A stretch of DNA of 64,000 nt from Cyclobacteriaceae bacterium (GCA_028285685.1 JANQOR010000027.1:1-64000); one strand, 5' to 3'; numbered from the stretch's first letter, positions 8,707 through 17,630 are shown. The notes: a model not told the origin generated them from the sequence alone. Translations and numbers: made by a program.

Positions 8707-9671
8707 TGCCAAAATTTTCGATTATAGTACCCGTTTTCAATCGTCCATCTGAAGTAGATGAGCTTTTGCAAAGTCTTACAAAACAAACTTTTAAGGACTT
8801 TGAAGTTTTAATTGTCGAAGACGGATCAACCCTCAGATGTCATCAGATAGTTGAAAGTTATCAATCGAAGCTCTCGATCAGGTACTTTTTCAAGGACAAT
8901 TCCGGTCAGGGATTTAGTCGGAACTACGGTTTTGAAAGAGCGGGAGGAGAATGGCTTGTTGTATTTGATTCGGATTGCCTGATTCCGCCTGAGTATTTTA
9001 AGGCTGTTAACGATCATCTTGCTTCCCATAAGCTGGATGCCTATGGTGGTCCAGACAGGGCTGCTAAGGATTTCACGTTGGTTCAAAAGGCGATCAGTTA
9101 CTCGATGACTTCATTTTTCACCACGGGAGGCATACGTGGGGGGAAGAAACATGTGGGAGCTTTTCATCCGCGAAGTTTTAATATGGGAATAAGAAAAGAG
9201 GTTTTCGAGAAAACAGGTGGATACATTTTACCTAAGAAGGGGGAGGACATTGAATTTAGCATCAGAATAATTGAGAATGGGTTTGAGACAGGACTTATCC
9301 CTGATGCCTACGTTTATCATAAACGAAGAACCAATTTTATTCAATTTTTTAAGCAGCTACATTTTTTCGGGACTGCAAGGATAAATGTGTTTCGATTCTA
9401 TCAGAGGGAGCTAAAACTGGTGCATTTCTTTCCATCTATCTTTTTGCTGGGTTTGCTGACTAGTAGTTTCCTGTATTTTACATATCCATCAATCGGGAAA
9501 ACGATACTGTTCGCTTATGGCATTTATTCGGCGATTTTGCTATTGGATGCCGTGATTAAAACCCGCAACATTTTTGTGGCAATTTTAGCAGTTGTTGCCT
9601 CATTTGTTCAGTTAGTCGCCTATGGTCTTGGCTTAATGAAAGAGGGGTTTACTTACCTACTAAGAGGTTAA
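8706..9671 (+). CDS. Family 2 glycosyltransferase
   Basis: The 321-residue protein has a GT-A fold N-terminal domain with VPVFNRP at about 8-14, the donor-site VEDGS, the DxD-like FDSDC, and an acceptor-region GGEDIEFSIRI. Two or three hydrophobic helices follow from about 235 to 315. The start codon GTG overlaps the sulfotransferase stop. The gene closes the plus-strand run and its 3' end overlaps the convergent methyltransferase gene by 12 bases. The context suggests that it builds the glycan that the neighbouring sulfotransferase modifies, but donor and acceptor are unknown. Confidence 0.87.
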   Translation: MPKFSIIVPVFNRPSEVDELLQSLTKQTFKDFEVLIVEDGSTLRCHQIVESYQSKLSIRYFFKDNSGQGFSRNYGFERAGGEWLVVFDSDCLIPPEYFKAVNDHLASHKLDAYGGPDRAAKDFTLVQKAISYSMTSFFTTGGIRGGKKHVGAFHPRSFNMGIRKEVFEKTGGYILPKKGEDIEFSIRIIENGFETGLIPDAYVYHKRRTNFIQFFKQLHFFGTARINVFRFYQRELKLVHFFPSIFLLGLLTSSFLYFTYPSIGKTILFAYGIYSAILLLDAVIKTRNIFVAILAVVASFVQLVAYGLGLMKEGFTYLLRG

Positions 9672-10433
9672 CTTTTCTACTCTATAAATAATTTCATTTT
9701 CCGGAAGTGCGTGACGTTCTTTTACAGACTGATCCAGTTCATGTATCAACTGATCCTCGATCACCTCAAGACCTGATGATCTGAGCCTCTCCGCATAATC
9801 TTCGCCATACATTCTGACATGGTCGTCCTGACCGAAAATTTTTTCTCTTTCGCCAGGATCTGTGATTGACGGATCCTCCAGCGTTGTTTTTGGAATAGGA
9901 TAGAAGAACGGAACCTGAAGTATTGCCCAACCGCCAGGTTTTAGTACTCTCTTTATCTCAGATAGTGCTTTCAAATCATCCTCAACATGTTCAAGCACAT
10001 GGTTGCAAAAGATTACGTCAAAAGAACTTTCCTCAAATGGCATCTCATGAATGTCCATTTTGACTTTCGCTAGTGGTGATTCAAGATCTGCTGTTATGTA
10101 ATCTAGGCTCTTAAGCGATTCAAATCGATCCATAAAACATAATTCTGGGGCGATATGAAGCATTTTTATAGGTGCGCTGAAGAAATCAGTTTTTTCTTTC
10201 AGATATATCCAAATAAGTCTATGTCTTTCCAGTGTGAGGCAGCTGGGGCACAACGCGTTACCTCTTGATTTTCTTCCGTAAGGCAAGAACTTTCGAAATT
10301 GCGATTCGCAAACAGGACATTCTACCTTGTTACCGATATAAAACACAGAAACCCCTTTCAATGCAATATGGCTGAAAAGTTGTAGGTACTTTCTGGGTAT
10401 CTTGCGAAGAAAGAATGAAATGAGAAACCGCAA
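9660..10433 (-). CDS. Class I SAM-dependent methyltransferase with N-terminal zinc-ribbon-like region
   Basis: The 257-residue protein carries two CxxC pairs near residues 39/42 and 62/65 that could bind zinc. A Rossmann methyltransferase core follows: MLHIAPE at about 93-99, DMHEMPF, and FCNHVLEHVEDDLKALSEI with LKPGG, typical of the methyltransf_11 group. The family often sits in polysaccharide or lipid clusters, and this gene converges on the glycosyltransferase gene with a 12-base overlap. Substrate cannot be inferred. The zinc-ribbon plus methyltransferase layout recurs in surface-glycan loci, but that link is inference here. Confidence 0.85.
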   Translation of the reverse strand: MRFLISFFLRKIPRKYLQLFSHIALKGVSVFYIGNKVECPVCESQFRKFLPYGRKSRGNALCPSCLTLERHRLIWIYLKEKTDFFSAPIKMLHIAPELCFMDRFESLKSLDYITADLESPLAKVKMDIHEMPFEESSFDVIFCNHVLEHVEDDLKALSEIKRVLKPGGWAILQVPFFYPIPKTTLEDPSITDPGEREKIFGQDDHVRMYGEDYAERLRSSGLEVIEDQLIHELDQSVKERHALPENEIIYRVEKLTS

Positions 10434-10476
10434 TTCTGAATAAATTTAAGCGCGCAATTTATCCAATTTGGGTATT

Positions 10477-10887
10477 ATGATCAGAACTATCCTCTATTTT
10501 ACTCTTCTGTTCTCACTAAGTCTGTGCTATGCTCAGAAGGAGAAGAGCGTGCGCGATTACATTCCTACGGAGAATATTGATCCAAGAAAGGATGCTAACA
10601 GACCGGAGAATCGTGGTGCCCTTAAAAGGTACGCGGTGATCTATCGACCACATGCCAAAAATATATTGTATGGTAATCCTTGCGCGTTGGAGGCGACGCG
10701 TAAGATGGGTTTTGAATATATGGTAGAGTCGAGGACTGCTACAAGAAGTGCCAGTCAGTTGGGTAAGTTTTGGAACAATTTGAAGGTAAAGAGTAAATTA
10801 GTAGTGACCCGATCACCATTCTGGAAGTTGATTCTAAACAAAAAATTTAAAAAGTGTCGCCCTAAAAGTGGCGATATTGTAGGATAA
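10477..10887 (+). CDS. Small secreted protein of unknown function
   Basis: A 136-residue product if the second ATG at 10477 is used; the reading frame also opens at 10468. The N terminus is a good Sec signal peptide (MIRTILYFTLLFSLSLCYAQ), with cleavage likely after CYA. The mature part is very basic, with many Lys and Arg and two cysteines, and I recognise no domain. Its stop overlaps the next gene's ATG (TAATG), so it is cotranslated with the thioesterase, although the products go to different compartments. Confidence 0.7.
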   Translation: MIRTILYFTLLFSLSLCYAQKEKSVRDYIPTENIDPRKDANRPENRGALKRYAVIYRPHAKNILYGNPCALEATRKMGFEYMVESRTATRSASQLGKFWNNLKVKSKLVVTRSPFWKLILNKKFKKCRPKSGDIVG

Positions 10888-11471
10888 TGGAACCAAGAAC
10901 TGTCCAATTCTCAAGAACGAAGCTGACTGAATTAATGATTCCCTCTTTTGCCAATTTTGGTGGAAAGGTTCATGGTGGACTCATCTTATCATTGATGGAC
11001 AAAGTAGCCTATGCCTGTGCCAGCAAACATGCGGGCACCTACTGTGTTACTGTGTCTGTGGATGGAGTTGAATTTTTGCAGCCTGTTGAAGTTGGTGAGC
11101 TTGTAAGTCTGGACGCTTCCGTTCATTATGTAGGCAATACGTCCTTGGTGGTGGGGATCAAGGTTACCTCTGAAAATGTGAAAACCAATGAAATTAAGCA
11201 TACCAACAATAGCTTTTTCACTATGGTGGCAAAAGGGGAGAACGGTAAGCCCACTAAGGTGCCGGAACTTGTGCTTGAGGACATTTCAGAGATGAGGCAA
11301 TTTGTGGATACGATCAAAAGAAATCGGGTTAAGAGGGAAGCAGCGGCGAAGATGCAAAAGGAGCAGGGAGAATTTATAATGGTTGATGATATGCAGTTAC
11401 TTGACAATCAACGATGTAAAATACAGTTTTCTGCTGATGATGAGATCAACGATCTTTTTTCCGATACATAA
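10887..11471 (+). CDS. Hotdog-fold acyl-CoA thioesterase
   Basis: The 194-residue protein has a single hotdog domain at about 5-125 with FGGKVHGGLILSLMDKVAYA, the family motif in which the hotdog helix and the catalytic Asp (LMDK) sit. This matches the YciA/BFIT type of acyl-CoA hydrolases that release CoA from medium or long-chain acyl groups. An extra C-terminal tail (about 130-194) rich in charged residues follows. The 3' end overlaps the convergent DUF3052 gene by 26 bases. Confidence 0.88.
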   Translation: MEPRTVQFSRTKLTELMIPSFANFGGKVHGGLILSLMDKVAYACASKHAGTYCVTVSVDGVEFLQPVEVGELVSLDASVHYVGNTSLVVGIKVTSENVKTNEIKHTNNSFFTMVAKGENGKPTKVPELVLEDISEMRQFVDTIKRNRVKREAAAKMQKEQGEFIMVDDMQLLDNQRCKIQFSADDEINDLFSDT

Positions 11472-11853
11472 ACTTCAACCCCGACCAATCCTCATCTACG
11501 GCGCATACCTTAACATCAACAAGTCCTCCTTGTAGACCAAATTCTCTGACCACATTACCATTAAGATCAGTATCAATCGCCGATCCACCTTTTGGCCATG
11601 AAACCCAAAGTGTTCCATCTTTTTTTAGCGCCTTCTTCCATCCCTTCCAGTTTTCTTTTAAAGAGGATAACTCTGTCACAAAAACATGCTCGAAATCATA
11701 TGGTGATACTTCCAGATTATCAGTGAACTCGGAACCTGCAGGTATTGCCTCTAACAGGTCGAAGTAATTCTCAGGAGATTGAAAGAGATAACAATTGTAT
11801 CCTTCTTTTATTCCTAACTTTTTCCAAAGTGGATTTTTAGAGTATCCTGCCAC
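11446..11853 (-). CDS. DUF3052 family protein
   Basis: This 135-residue soluble protein has the features of DUF3052: an N-terminal LGIKEGY segment, the central FVTELSSLKE region, and WVSWPKGG followed by NVVREFGLQGGLVDVKVCAVDEDWSG in two halves. The family is widespread and uncharacterised. It starts with GTG inside the stop codon of the DnaJ gene (TAGTG), so the two are coupled. At its 3' end it overlaps the thioesterase gene from the other strand by 26 bases. Confidence 0.88.
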   Translation of the reverse strand: MAGYSKNPLWKKLGIKEGYNCYLFQSPENYFDLLEAIPAGSEFTDNLEVSPYDFEHVFVTELSSLKENWKGWKKALKKDGTLWVSWPKGGSAIDTDLNGNVVREFGLQGGLVDVKVCAVDEDWSGLKFMYRKKDR

Positions 11854-13025
11854 TAGTTACATGATATTGGCGGTATTCCTTCCCAGCCCCTGTTTCTTGC
11901 TCCAATGAACTCGTCACATGCTGCTGCCTCATCATTTTTGACCAAATAGGCATTTGCACTGGTCAAATAAGCGCTAACGCTGTCGGGCCATACGTATTTA
12001 TTCCAATCCGAGGCTTTTATTGCCATATCGGGGTCGCCCATTTCAAGGTAAATGTCTGCAAGCTCACTGTAGAGGACATAGTGTTCTGATGGGACATATC
12101 TTTCATTTATGACCAACGAGTACCCTTCGCCGTAGAAGCTTTTGTATTGTTTTACAGCGACCCTGTGTGCCATCAGGTAGTATTCCTTAGCAGACTCCAA
12201 ATCGGCGAGAAATTCCTTTTTAATCTGAGCGATCTCAATAAGCGAGGCGATGATCCGATATTCTTTGGCCATTAGGTCCTCGTAGATCTCGATAGATTTT
12301 GCTGGGTCATTGACTTTTTTATAAGCTTCTGCCAGTTGCACTTTTAGAGTGAAAAACGGTTTGTCCGGTTCAAAACGTTGGACCAATTCGTACAAATTGA
12401 TGGCGTCATCATAGTTTCCCTCGTCAAAGAATTGATTCCCCTCCAGCACGATATCATTTACCATATTATCCTTGAAAAGCTTCATATCTCGTTCTTCAAT
12501 CCGGAAGAAGTTTAATGAAGACATTAAGGTAAATGCGCCTTCATAGTCACGTTTTTTGTACGAATCTTGTGCCTGATTATAGACCTCTCTCCTCTCAGCA
12601 AGCAGCTGCTCTAACTTCATTTCGTCGTATTCTCCTTTTAACCAGAAACCAGCCATCACGATCAGCGCAATTCCAAACGTTATTGCAAAAGCATATAGCG
12701 TGGCGATTGTATTTTGTCGATAGTCTACTCTAGGAGGTGTGTACACAGGACGTCCATACCTTCGTTTGCCAGGGTAAGAGTAAGGGTTTGATGTGGAACT
12801 AGTAGAGAATTTGCGGTATTGAAGCTTTAGGTCATAACGAGCTTTTTCATACTCATTCGATAGAATTTGATATGCCTGATTAACTTCCTTGAACTTGTCC
12901 TCCATGCGTGGTTTATCCGGATGTTTGTCCGGATGGTATTTAACCGCCATTTTTTTAAATGCTGCCCTTATTTCCTCTTGGGAGGCATTTTCAGAGAGGC
13001 CAAGTACGTGATAGTAGTTAGTCAC
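11853..13025 (-). CDS. J-domain protein with transmembrane helix and TPR repeats
   Basis: The 390-residue protein opens with a J-domain (about 1-68) that has the intact HPD motif at 31-33 (YHPDKHPDKP), so it should stimulate a DnaK/Hsp70 ATPase. A basic linker follows, then one transmembrane helix (about 106-128) and a C-terminal half of tetratricopeptide-like helices (about 150-380). It is not the canonical DnaJ, because the glycine/phenylalanine and zinc-finger regions are absent. The topology puts the J-domain in the cytoplasm and the TPR part on the other side. Start codon is GTG. Confidence 0.88.
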   Translation of the reverse strand: MTNYYHVLGLSENASQEEIRAAFKKMAVKYHPDKHPDKPRMEDKFKEVNQAYQILSNEYEKARYDLKLQYRKFSTSSTSNPYSYPGKRRYGRPVYTPPRVDYRQNTIATLYAFAITFGIALIVMAGFWLKGEYDEMKLEQLLAERREVYNQAQDSYKKRDYEGAFTLMSSLNFFRIEERDMKLFKDNMVNDIVLEGNQFFDEGNYDDAINLYELVQRFEPDKPFFTLKVQLAEAYKKVNDPAKSIEIYEDLMAKEYRIIASLIEIAQIKKEFLADLESAKEYYLMAHRVAVKQYKSFYGEGYSLVINERYVPSEHYVLYSELADIYLEMGDPDMAIKASDWNKYVWPDSVSAYLTSANAYLVKNDEAAACDEFIGARNRGWEGIPPISCN

Positions 13026-13142
13026 AGTGGTCTAAGTAAACGATTATTTAAAGCTAAAGATTGCATCAAAATAAAAAAAGTGCTATCCAGGGAAGCCTCT
13101 CACTTGAACTCCAGAAAAAGTGCGAATTGTTGGATTTAGGGT

Positions 13143-13505
13143 CTATCTACTGCTAATCATCAAGCCTGCTGCGCAGAGGATGAGTCCACCAATGGTGGAA
13201 ACCAAAAAATAAATAGCAAATTGGCCGTATAAGCCGGTTTTTAACAATTTCAATCCATCGAAGGCAAAAGTGGAGAAAGTAGTAAATCCGCCACATAGAC
13301 CTGTGATTAGTAGCAGGTGTTGATTGTTGCTCAATTTGAGCATGCCTCCTGCCAGGATGCCTATCAACAGACAGCCCAACAGGTTGACAACCATTGTTGC
13401 CCAAAAAGTGCTAGAGTTTAAGAAATTAGCAGAAGCCAACTGGACAGCATATCGGGCGATGCTGCCAAAGAACCCACCAAGTCCTACAATCAATAGTTCT
13501 TTCAT
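13143..13505 (-). CDS. crcB: CrcB/FluC fluoride channel
   Basis: The 120-residue protein has four transmembrane helices and the Fluc signature: GGFFGSIARY at the start, NLLGCLLIG in helix 2, and GLCGGFTTFSTFAFD, the conserved TTFST turn that lines the fluoride pore and binds the central sodium. It works as a dual-topology dimer that lets fluoride out of the cell. It overlaps the upstream acpH gene by four bases (ATGA), so there is no room for a fluoride riboswitch directly before it. Confidence 0.95.
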   Translation of the reverse strand: MKELLIVGLGGFFGSIARYAVQLASANFLNSSTFWATMVVNLLGCLLIGILAGGMLKLSNNQHLLLITGLCGGFTTFSTFAFDGLKLLKTGLYGQFAIYFLVSTIGGLILCAAGLMISSR

Positions 13506-14080
13506 TTGAAAAATGATTGTGTGTGTTTCTGAAGTTCAGGAAAAAATTGAGTGAACTCACTTTCAAATTCCGTATAGTTTTCCTGCAAACTGACTGCTGC
13601 AACTTCCATCTTCGAATCAAATTTGGTGCGTTTCGACATTCCAGTCAACGCACGATCAATACCATCCACAAATTGATAATTATAGAGCCAGTTTTTTTTG
13701 CTCATATAGAATAGCATTTGATTCACCGCATGTGGAATGACCGAGGAGTACCCTGCTATCATATTGTAAAATTGCTGTGTAAAATCTTTTAGGTCGGTTG
13801 TTGAAAATGCTGACCAGTTTCTGGCTAAAAAGTGATCATAGAATACGTCGACAATTACTGGAGAATAATGGCCAAAGGACGGTCGTAATCGCTTTTTACT
13901 CTTAAGGACGACCGGATGAGCATCGGTGAAGCTGTCAATTTCTCGATGAAGGCGTATTCCAAACTGGATTTCCTGATCGTAGTCTACAATTTGATTACCT
14001 TTGACAAAGTCCCCTATGAAATTGCCAATTTTCACTTTGTCATTGTCGCCGCTCAAGTGTAGGTGTGCTAAAAAGTTCAT
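13502..14080 (-). CDS. acpH: Acyl carrier protein phosphodiesterase (AcpH-like)
   Basis: The 192-residue protein begins MNFLAHLHLSGD and contains IGNFIGDFVKG and GIRLHREIDSFTDAH, the His and Asp cluster of the AcpH family (HD-superfamily-like), which removes the 4'-phosphopantetheine group from holo-ACP. Length matches the family. It is the first gene of a two-gene operon with crcB. The start is divergent from the TerB-like gene at 14180, with about 100 bases of shared promoter region between them. Confidence 0.9.
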   Translation of the reverse strand: MNFLAHLHLSGDNDKVKIGNFIGDFVKGNQIVDYDQEIQFGIRLHREIDSFTDAHPVVLKSKKRLRPSFGHYSPVIVDVFYDHFLARNWSAFSTTDLKDFTQQFYNMIAGYSSVIPHAVNQMLFYMSKKNWLYNYQFVDGIDRALTGMSKRTKFDSKMEVAAVSLQENYTEFESEFTQFFPELQKHTQSFFK

Positions 14081-14111
14081 TTCAGGGGATTCAACTGCCT
14101 TTTTTCAGGAA

Positions 14112-14142
14112 TTTGTGTTTTGATAAGTCCGACTTAACTTTG
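14112..14142 (+). promoter_or_regulatory. Bacteroidota-type promoter
   Basis: TTTG at 14112-14115 is followed 19 bases later by TAACTTTG at 14135-14142, a full match to the Bacteroidota sigma consensus TTTG-N19-TAnnTTTG. The GTG start of the TerB-like gene lies 38 bases downstream, which leaves a short leader. Confidence 0.7.
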
Positions 14143-14179
14143 TTTGCCAAGATGGTGAAATTATTTCACTAAAGCTATC

Positions 14180-14599
14180 GTGATAGAAGACAATTTTTCC
14201 AATACCACCCGCTCGCATCTCAACATGCTTGTACAGCTTGCAAGGGTTGATGGTGTCGTAGTTCAGGAAGAAATCGATCTAATTAAAAAAGTTGGAAAGG
14301 CAAATGGAATGTCTTCCGAGGAGATTAGCGAATGCTTTGAGGATCCTTCAAATATAGAGATCAGCGAGTCAATTTCGGATGATACCAAGTATGACTATAT
14401 GTACAATATTGTACAGTTGATGAAAATTGATGGTAGGTTATACAAAGAGGAAATCCGCTATTGCGCAAAGATCGCAAGCAAACTTGGGTACGATGAGGAC
14501 GTGCTCAGGGAGATGATGCTCAAAATTTATAGTGACCCACACATTACTACGGATAAAGAAGCTTTAAAGGCAAAAATTCAGACATATCTCAAGAAATGA
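14180..14599 (+). CDS. TerB-like protein
   Basis: This 139-residue, all-helical soluble protein contains two copies of the acidic pattern typical of TerB-like folds: ARVDGVVVQEEIDLI near 20-34 and MKIDGRLYKEEIRYC near 79-93. These carry the conserved D-G-x(3-4)-E-E-x2 signature that marks metal-binding TerB-related domains. The start is GTG at 14180, behind a good promoter. The stop overlaps the next gene as ATGA. Function is unknown; no tellurite-resistance genes are near. Confidence 0.8.
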   Translation: MIEDNFSNTTRSHLNMLVQLARVDGVVVQEEIDLIKKVGKANGMSSEEISECFEDPSNIEISESISDDTKYDYMYNIVQLMKIDGRLYKEEIRYCAKIASKLGYDEDVLREMMLKIYSDPHITTDKEALKAKIQTYLKK

Positions 14600-15012
14600 G
14601 GTTCTTATTGCCGCTACTACTTCTTTTACTAGATAGTCAAGTTCACGCACAGGAGGAATCAGAAATCAGAAATGTTTTAGATGCTCAGGTTGAGTGCTGG
14701 AACGAAGGAGACATAGAGTGTTTTATGGATGGCTACTGGCGTTCGGATAAGCTTGTTTTTGTGGGTAGTTCAGGTTTGACATATGGATGGGAGACCACGT
14801 TAGCAAATTACAGGAAAAGATATCCTGACCTCGATGCAATGGGTAAACTCTCGTTTGATATTCATGTCATTGAGCCCTTGAGTGATGAATTCTGGTTTGT
14901 TGTCGGAAAATACAACCTGGATCGTAAGAATGACAATCCAAGTGGTCATTTCACGCTCATATTCCGCAAGATTGACAATAAGTGGGTGATCGTATCAGAT
15001 CACACGAGCTAG
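14596..15012 (+). CDS. Secreted NTF2-like (DUF4440) protein
   Basis: The 138-residue protein has a signal peptide (about 1-18, ending VHAQ) and one nuclear-transport-factor-2-like domain: EIRNVLDAQVECWNEGDIE, then GWETTLANYRKRYPD, FWFVVGKYNLDR and a closing FTLIFRKIDNKWVIVSDHTS. That order is typical of DUF4440/SnoaL-like proteins, which bind small ligands or are orphan enzymes. It starts inside the stop of the TerB-like gene. Which ligand it binds is unknown. Confidence 0.85.
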   Translation: MRFLLPLLLLLLDSQVHAQEESEIRNVLDAQVECWNEGDIECFMDGYWRSDKLVFVGSSGLTYGWETTLANYRKRYPDLDAMGKLSFDIHVIEPLSDEFWFVVGKYNLDRKNDNPSGHFTLIFRKIDNKWVIVSDHTS

Positions 15013-15060
15013 TTGCGTCCCAATTAAATTTTGTTTTCCACGCGTTTTTAGGTATATTCT

Positions 15061-15543
15061 ATGCTTGGACAAACTAAGATCAGCAATATGGTAATGAGCT
15101 ATAGGGGAGTGGAGGCTCCTAAAACAGAAGAGGCGCAATCAGTTTCAGTTTCAGACTACATGGCAAGAAAACTTGTCACTTTTAGGCCAGAGCAACCCAT
15201 GCACGTTGTGGTTGATGCATTGATGAAGCATAGAATTTCAGGTGGGCCAGTAGTCAACGATAAGAACGAATTGGTGGGAGTGATCTCAGAGGGAGATTGT
15301 TTAAAGGAGGTGGTCAAAGGAAAATACCACAACATGCCAATTTTTTCAGGTCGAGTTGAAGAACATATGGCAAGTAATGTGGTTACGGTTGATCCTGAAC
15401 TTAACATTTTTGAAGCAGCCAAGCTATTTCTTGAAAAGAGGCTGCGAAGATTCCCAGTGGTACGTGATGGGAAACTAATTGGCCAGATTAGTCAAAAAGA
15501 CATAATGAAAGCCGTTCTGAAGGCCAAGAGTGCTACCTGGTAG
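15061..15543 (+). CDS. Tandem CBS-domain protein
   Basis: The 160-residue protein contains two CBS domains. The first spans about 33-90 (MARKLVTFRPEQPMHVV, then GGPVVNDKNELVGVISEGDC) and the second about 100-155 (MASNVVTVDPELNIFEAA, then RRFPVVRDGKLIGQISQKDI). Stand-alone CBS pairs usually bind adenine nucleotides and act as energy sensors. There is no linked enzyme domain. The gene is apparently monocistronic on the plus strand. Confidence 0.92.
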   Translation: MLGQTKISNMVMSYRGVEAPKTEEAQSVSVSDYMARKLVTFRPEQPMHVVVDALMKHRISGGPVVNDKNELVGVISEGDCLKEVVKGKYHNMPIFSGRVEEHMASNVVTVDPELNIFEAAKLFLEKRLRRFPVVRDGKLIGQISQKDIMKAVLKAKSATW

Positions 15544-15595
15544 GGAGAGTTAAAAGAGTTAATTGGTTAGTTGGTTGATTAGAGGATTTGTTGGG

Positions 15596-16174
15596 CTATT
15601 TTTTGGTCCAGCGTAGGGGAGGGACGAGCTCTTGTTCATGAGAGGATTGAATTAGGATCTCCAATCTTCGACGTCTGGTTTCTTCTTTTTTGGCACTCAT
15701 TACCCACCAAATTGTTTGCTTCCTGTAGGAAGGAGCCATTTTTTCGTAGAAGTATTCTGCTGCCTCCCTATCTGCTTTTAAACGTTTTTCATATTCAGGA
15801 TCGAGAACCACTTTTTTCTGTTCGAAGGATGCTTTGGCAGTTCTTTCGGGGTTTCGTTTTTTAAAGGCGGCTAGGCCAGCAGGCATGATTAATCCTTCTT
15901 TCTTCAATTCTTTCATACGACCAAGATTCACCTTGCTCCAGTGACTGTCCGGTTTGCGAGGTGTAAACCTGATCATGTAAGCTTCCTCATCGATGCTCTT
16001 TCTAATTCCATCAATCCAGCCGTAGCACAACGCCTGGTCTACAGATTCGGGCCAGGTAATACTCGGTTTTTTTGTTCCCTTCTTGTAGTAGCCAACCCAC
16101 AATTCTTTCTCGGTGGCATGGTTTACGTCCAACCACTTTCTGAAATCTGTTGGAGTTGGAAAAAATAAAGGCAT
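15596..16174 (-). CDS. YdeI/OmpD-associated family protein
   Basis: The 192-residue protein contains PTDFRKWLDVNHATEKELWV and the internal KKGTKKPSITWPESVDQALC, the hallmark of the bacteriocin-protection YdeI/OmpD-associated family. Its other blocks are GWIDGIRKSIDEEAYMIRFT and a basic C terminus with RRRRLE. I chose the ATG at 16174 because the longer frame to 16234 would run into the end of the upstream nucleotidase gene with residues unlike the family. Molecular function is not established. Confidence 0.85.
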   Translation of the reverse strand: MPLFFPTPTDFRKWLDVNHATEKELWVGYYKKGTKKPSITWPESVDQALCYGWIDGIRKSIDEEAYMIRFTPRKPDSHWSKVNLGRMKELKKEGLIMPAGLAAFKKRNPERTAKASFEQKKVVLDPEYEKRLKADREAAEYFYEKMAPSYRKQTIWWVMSAKKEETRRRRLEILIQSSHEQELVPPLRWTKK

Positions 16175-16202
16175 CAAAAAACGTGATAAGATGTAGCCTA
16201 TA

Positions 16203-17630
16203 TCAATACCGGAAGAACCTGTTGCAGCTTTCATGATCCACTGTATTGTTAATAGTCTTCAAATATTGAATGATAGATTCTGCAGTGGTCAACTCCCTAA
16301 TGTCCGCATCTTCGAATGAAAAATGCGTATCGTAGATGGAAGGAATGAAGTCATTTGTTCCAATCGTCAAGTTGACGTTATCGCTGATCTCATTTCCATT
16401 TTCATCAAATATCTGAATATCGTTACCAGATCGTACTAGACTCACTCCCGATACATGCAGTCCGGCTCCGGTCTCAATGAAAAAATCCTTTATCTCACGA
16501 GCCGTCATAGTAAAAGCCACACTGCCATTATTGAACGGGTCCATGTTGAAAATTTCATGCCTGGTGACATCTCCCTGATCTATGTCTGCTCGGATACCAC
16601 CACCATTTTGGAAGGAGAGGTCCACTTGCATGTATTCTTTTAACGCTGTTGTATAAAAGCAGCCAAGCTCGTTTCTGTTGTGGTGTGAATTTGAAAACCC
16701 TACGACCTCAGCAAACTCAGGAGCATTGTTATATTCCGCAATCGTGTTTGCAAGCTCTTGATCTTCTTCGTCATATTCGTTCAGATCAATCAAAGTGATA
16801 TCATATGCAATTATCTCCCGATTTCGAATGGTCAATTCCATTTTTCCTAAATGCGATAGGCGATTCCCAGCCATCACTACTGGAATGCCCTTGATCGCTC
16901 CATCGTTAAGATCATTGCTATGTCCGCCAATAATAGCATCGAAGTAAGGATAGTTGTTGGCGATGGAAAAATCTGAAAAAGATCCCAAATGGGTAAGGGC
17001 TAAATAGAGATCAGCACCTTCTGCGTCTTTCAGGTTTTGGTAGTCCGTGATAATATCGTCGAAACGCTGAAAGGTTAGATCGGCAACACGCCATGGATGT
17101 GTGGAAGGAATGACATCATTCGGTTTTCCATTGGTCTCAACAAGACCTAGAAGTGTAACGGTAAGGTTTCCGACGGTCAAAGTCGTAAAAGGGTCAGGCT
17201 GAACCAATGAACTACCAGATGCATCAACGTTGGCACAGACCCATCTGAATTCCGCTTGATTTATCCGATCGTTCAGTATCGATACCCCATAGTCGAATTC
17301 GTGATTTCCTATCACAGAAACGTCGTATCCAGTGCGATTCATTATATCAATAATGGGAAAACCTTTCTCACTGTATTGATCTACAATTGGATTTCCTGAA
17401 AAAATGTCGCCCGCACTTAAGAGTAAAACATTGGTCAGCTCACGTTTAGCATCCACGATATGCTTAATTTTTGCAAAATTGTCGAGTTGACCGTGCATGT
17501 CATTTGTGAAGAATATAGTTAGATGTTGATCTCCTTCAACCGCGGAAGAGGAGTTGTCATTAGAGCACGAGACGTTTAAGGCGATTAGCAAGCCACATGT
17601 TATGCGCAAACTATACTTGAGAACTTTCAT
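16203..17630 (-). CDS. UshA-type 5'-nucleotidase / metallophosphatase lipoprotein
   Basis: The 475-residue protein has a lipoprotein signal (LLIALNVSC, cysteine near 22) and then a calcineurin-like metallophosphatase domain with all expected motifs: FFTNDMHG, SAGDIFSG, VIGNHEFDYG, ALTHLG and IIGGHSND. The C-terminal 5'-nucleotidase substrate domain carries FQNGGGIRADIDQGDV. It should hydrolyse nucleotides or similar phosphoesters in the periplasm or at the outer membrane. It stands alone, with the YdeI-like gene downstream on the same strand. Confidence 0.92.
   Translation of the reverse strand: MKVLKYSLRITCGLLIALNVSCSNDNSSSAVEGDQHLTIFFTNDMHGQLDNFAKIKHIVDAKRELTNVLLLSAGDIFSGNPIVDQYSEKGFPIIDIMNRTGYDVSVIGNHEFDYGVSILNDRINQAEFRWVCANVDASGSSLVQPDPFTTLTVGNLTVTLLGLVETNGKPNDVIPSTHPWRVADLTFQRFDDIITDYQNLKDAEGADLYLALTHLGSFSDFSIANNYPYFDAIIGGHSNDLNDGAIKGIPVVMAGNRLSHLGKMELTIRNREIIAYDITLIDLNEYDEEDQELANTIAEYNNAPEFAEVVGFSNSHHNRNELGCFYTTALKEYMQVDLSFQNGGGIRADIDQGDVTRHEIFNMDPFNNGSVAFTMTAREIKDFFIETGAGLHVSGVSLVRSGNDIQIFDENGNEISDNVNLTIGTNDFIPSIYDTHFSFEDADIRELTTAESIIQYLKTINNTVDHESCNRFFRY

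Noticed and set aside
13143-13505. Possible fluoride riboswitch for crcB
   Set aside because: The gene overlaps acpH by four bases, so no leader exists directly upstream, and no riboswitch-like fold was seen before acpH.
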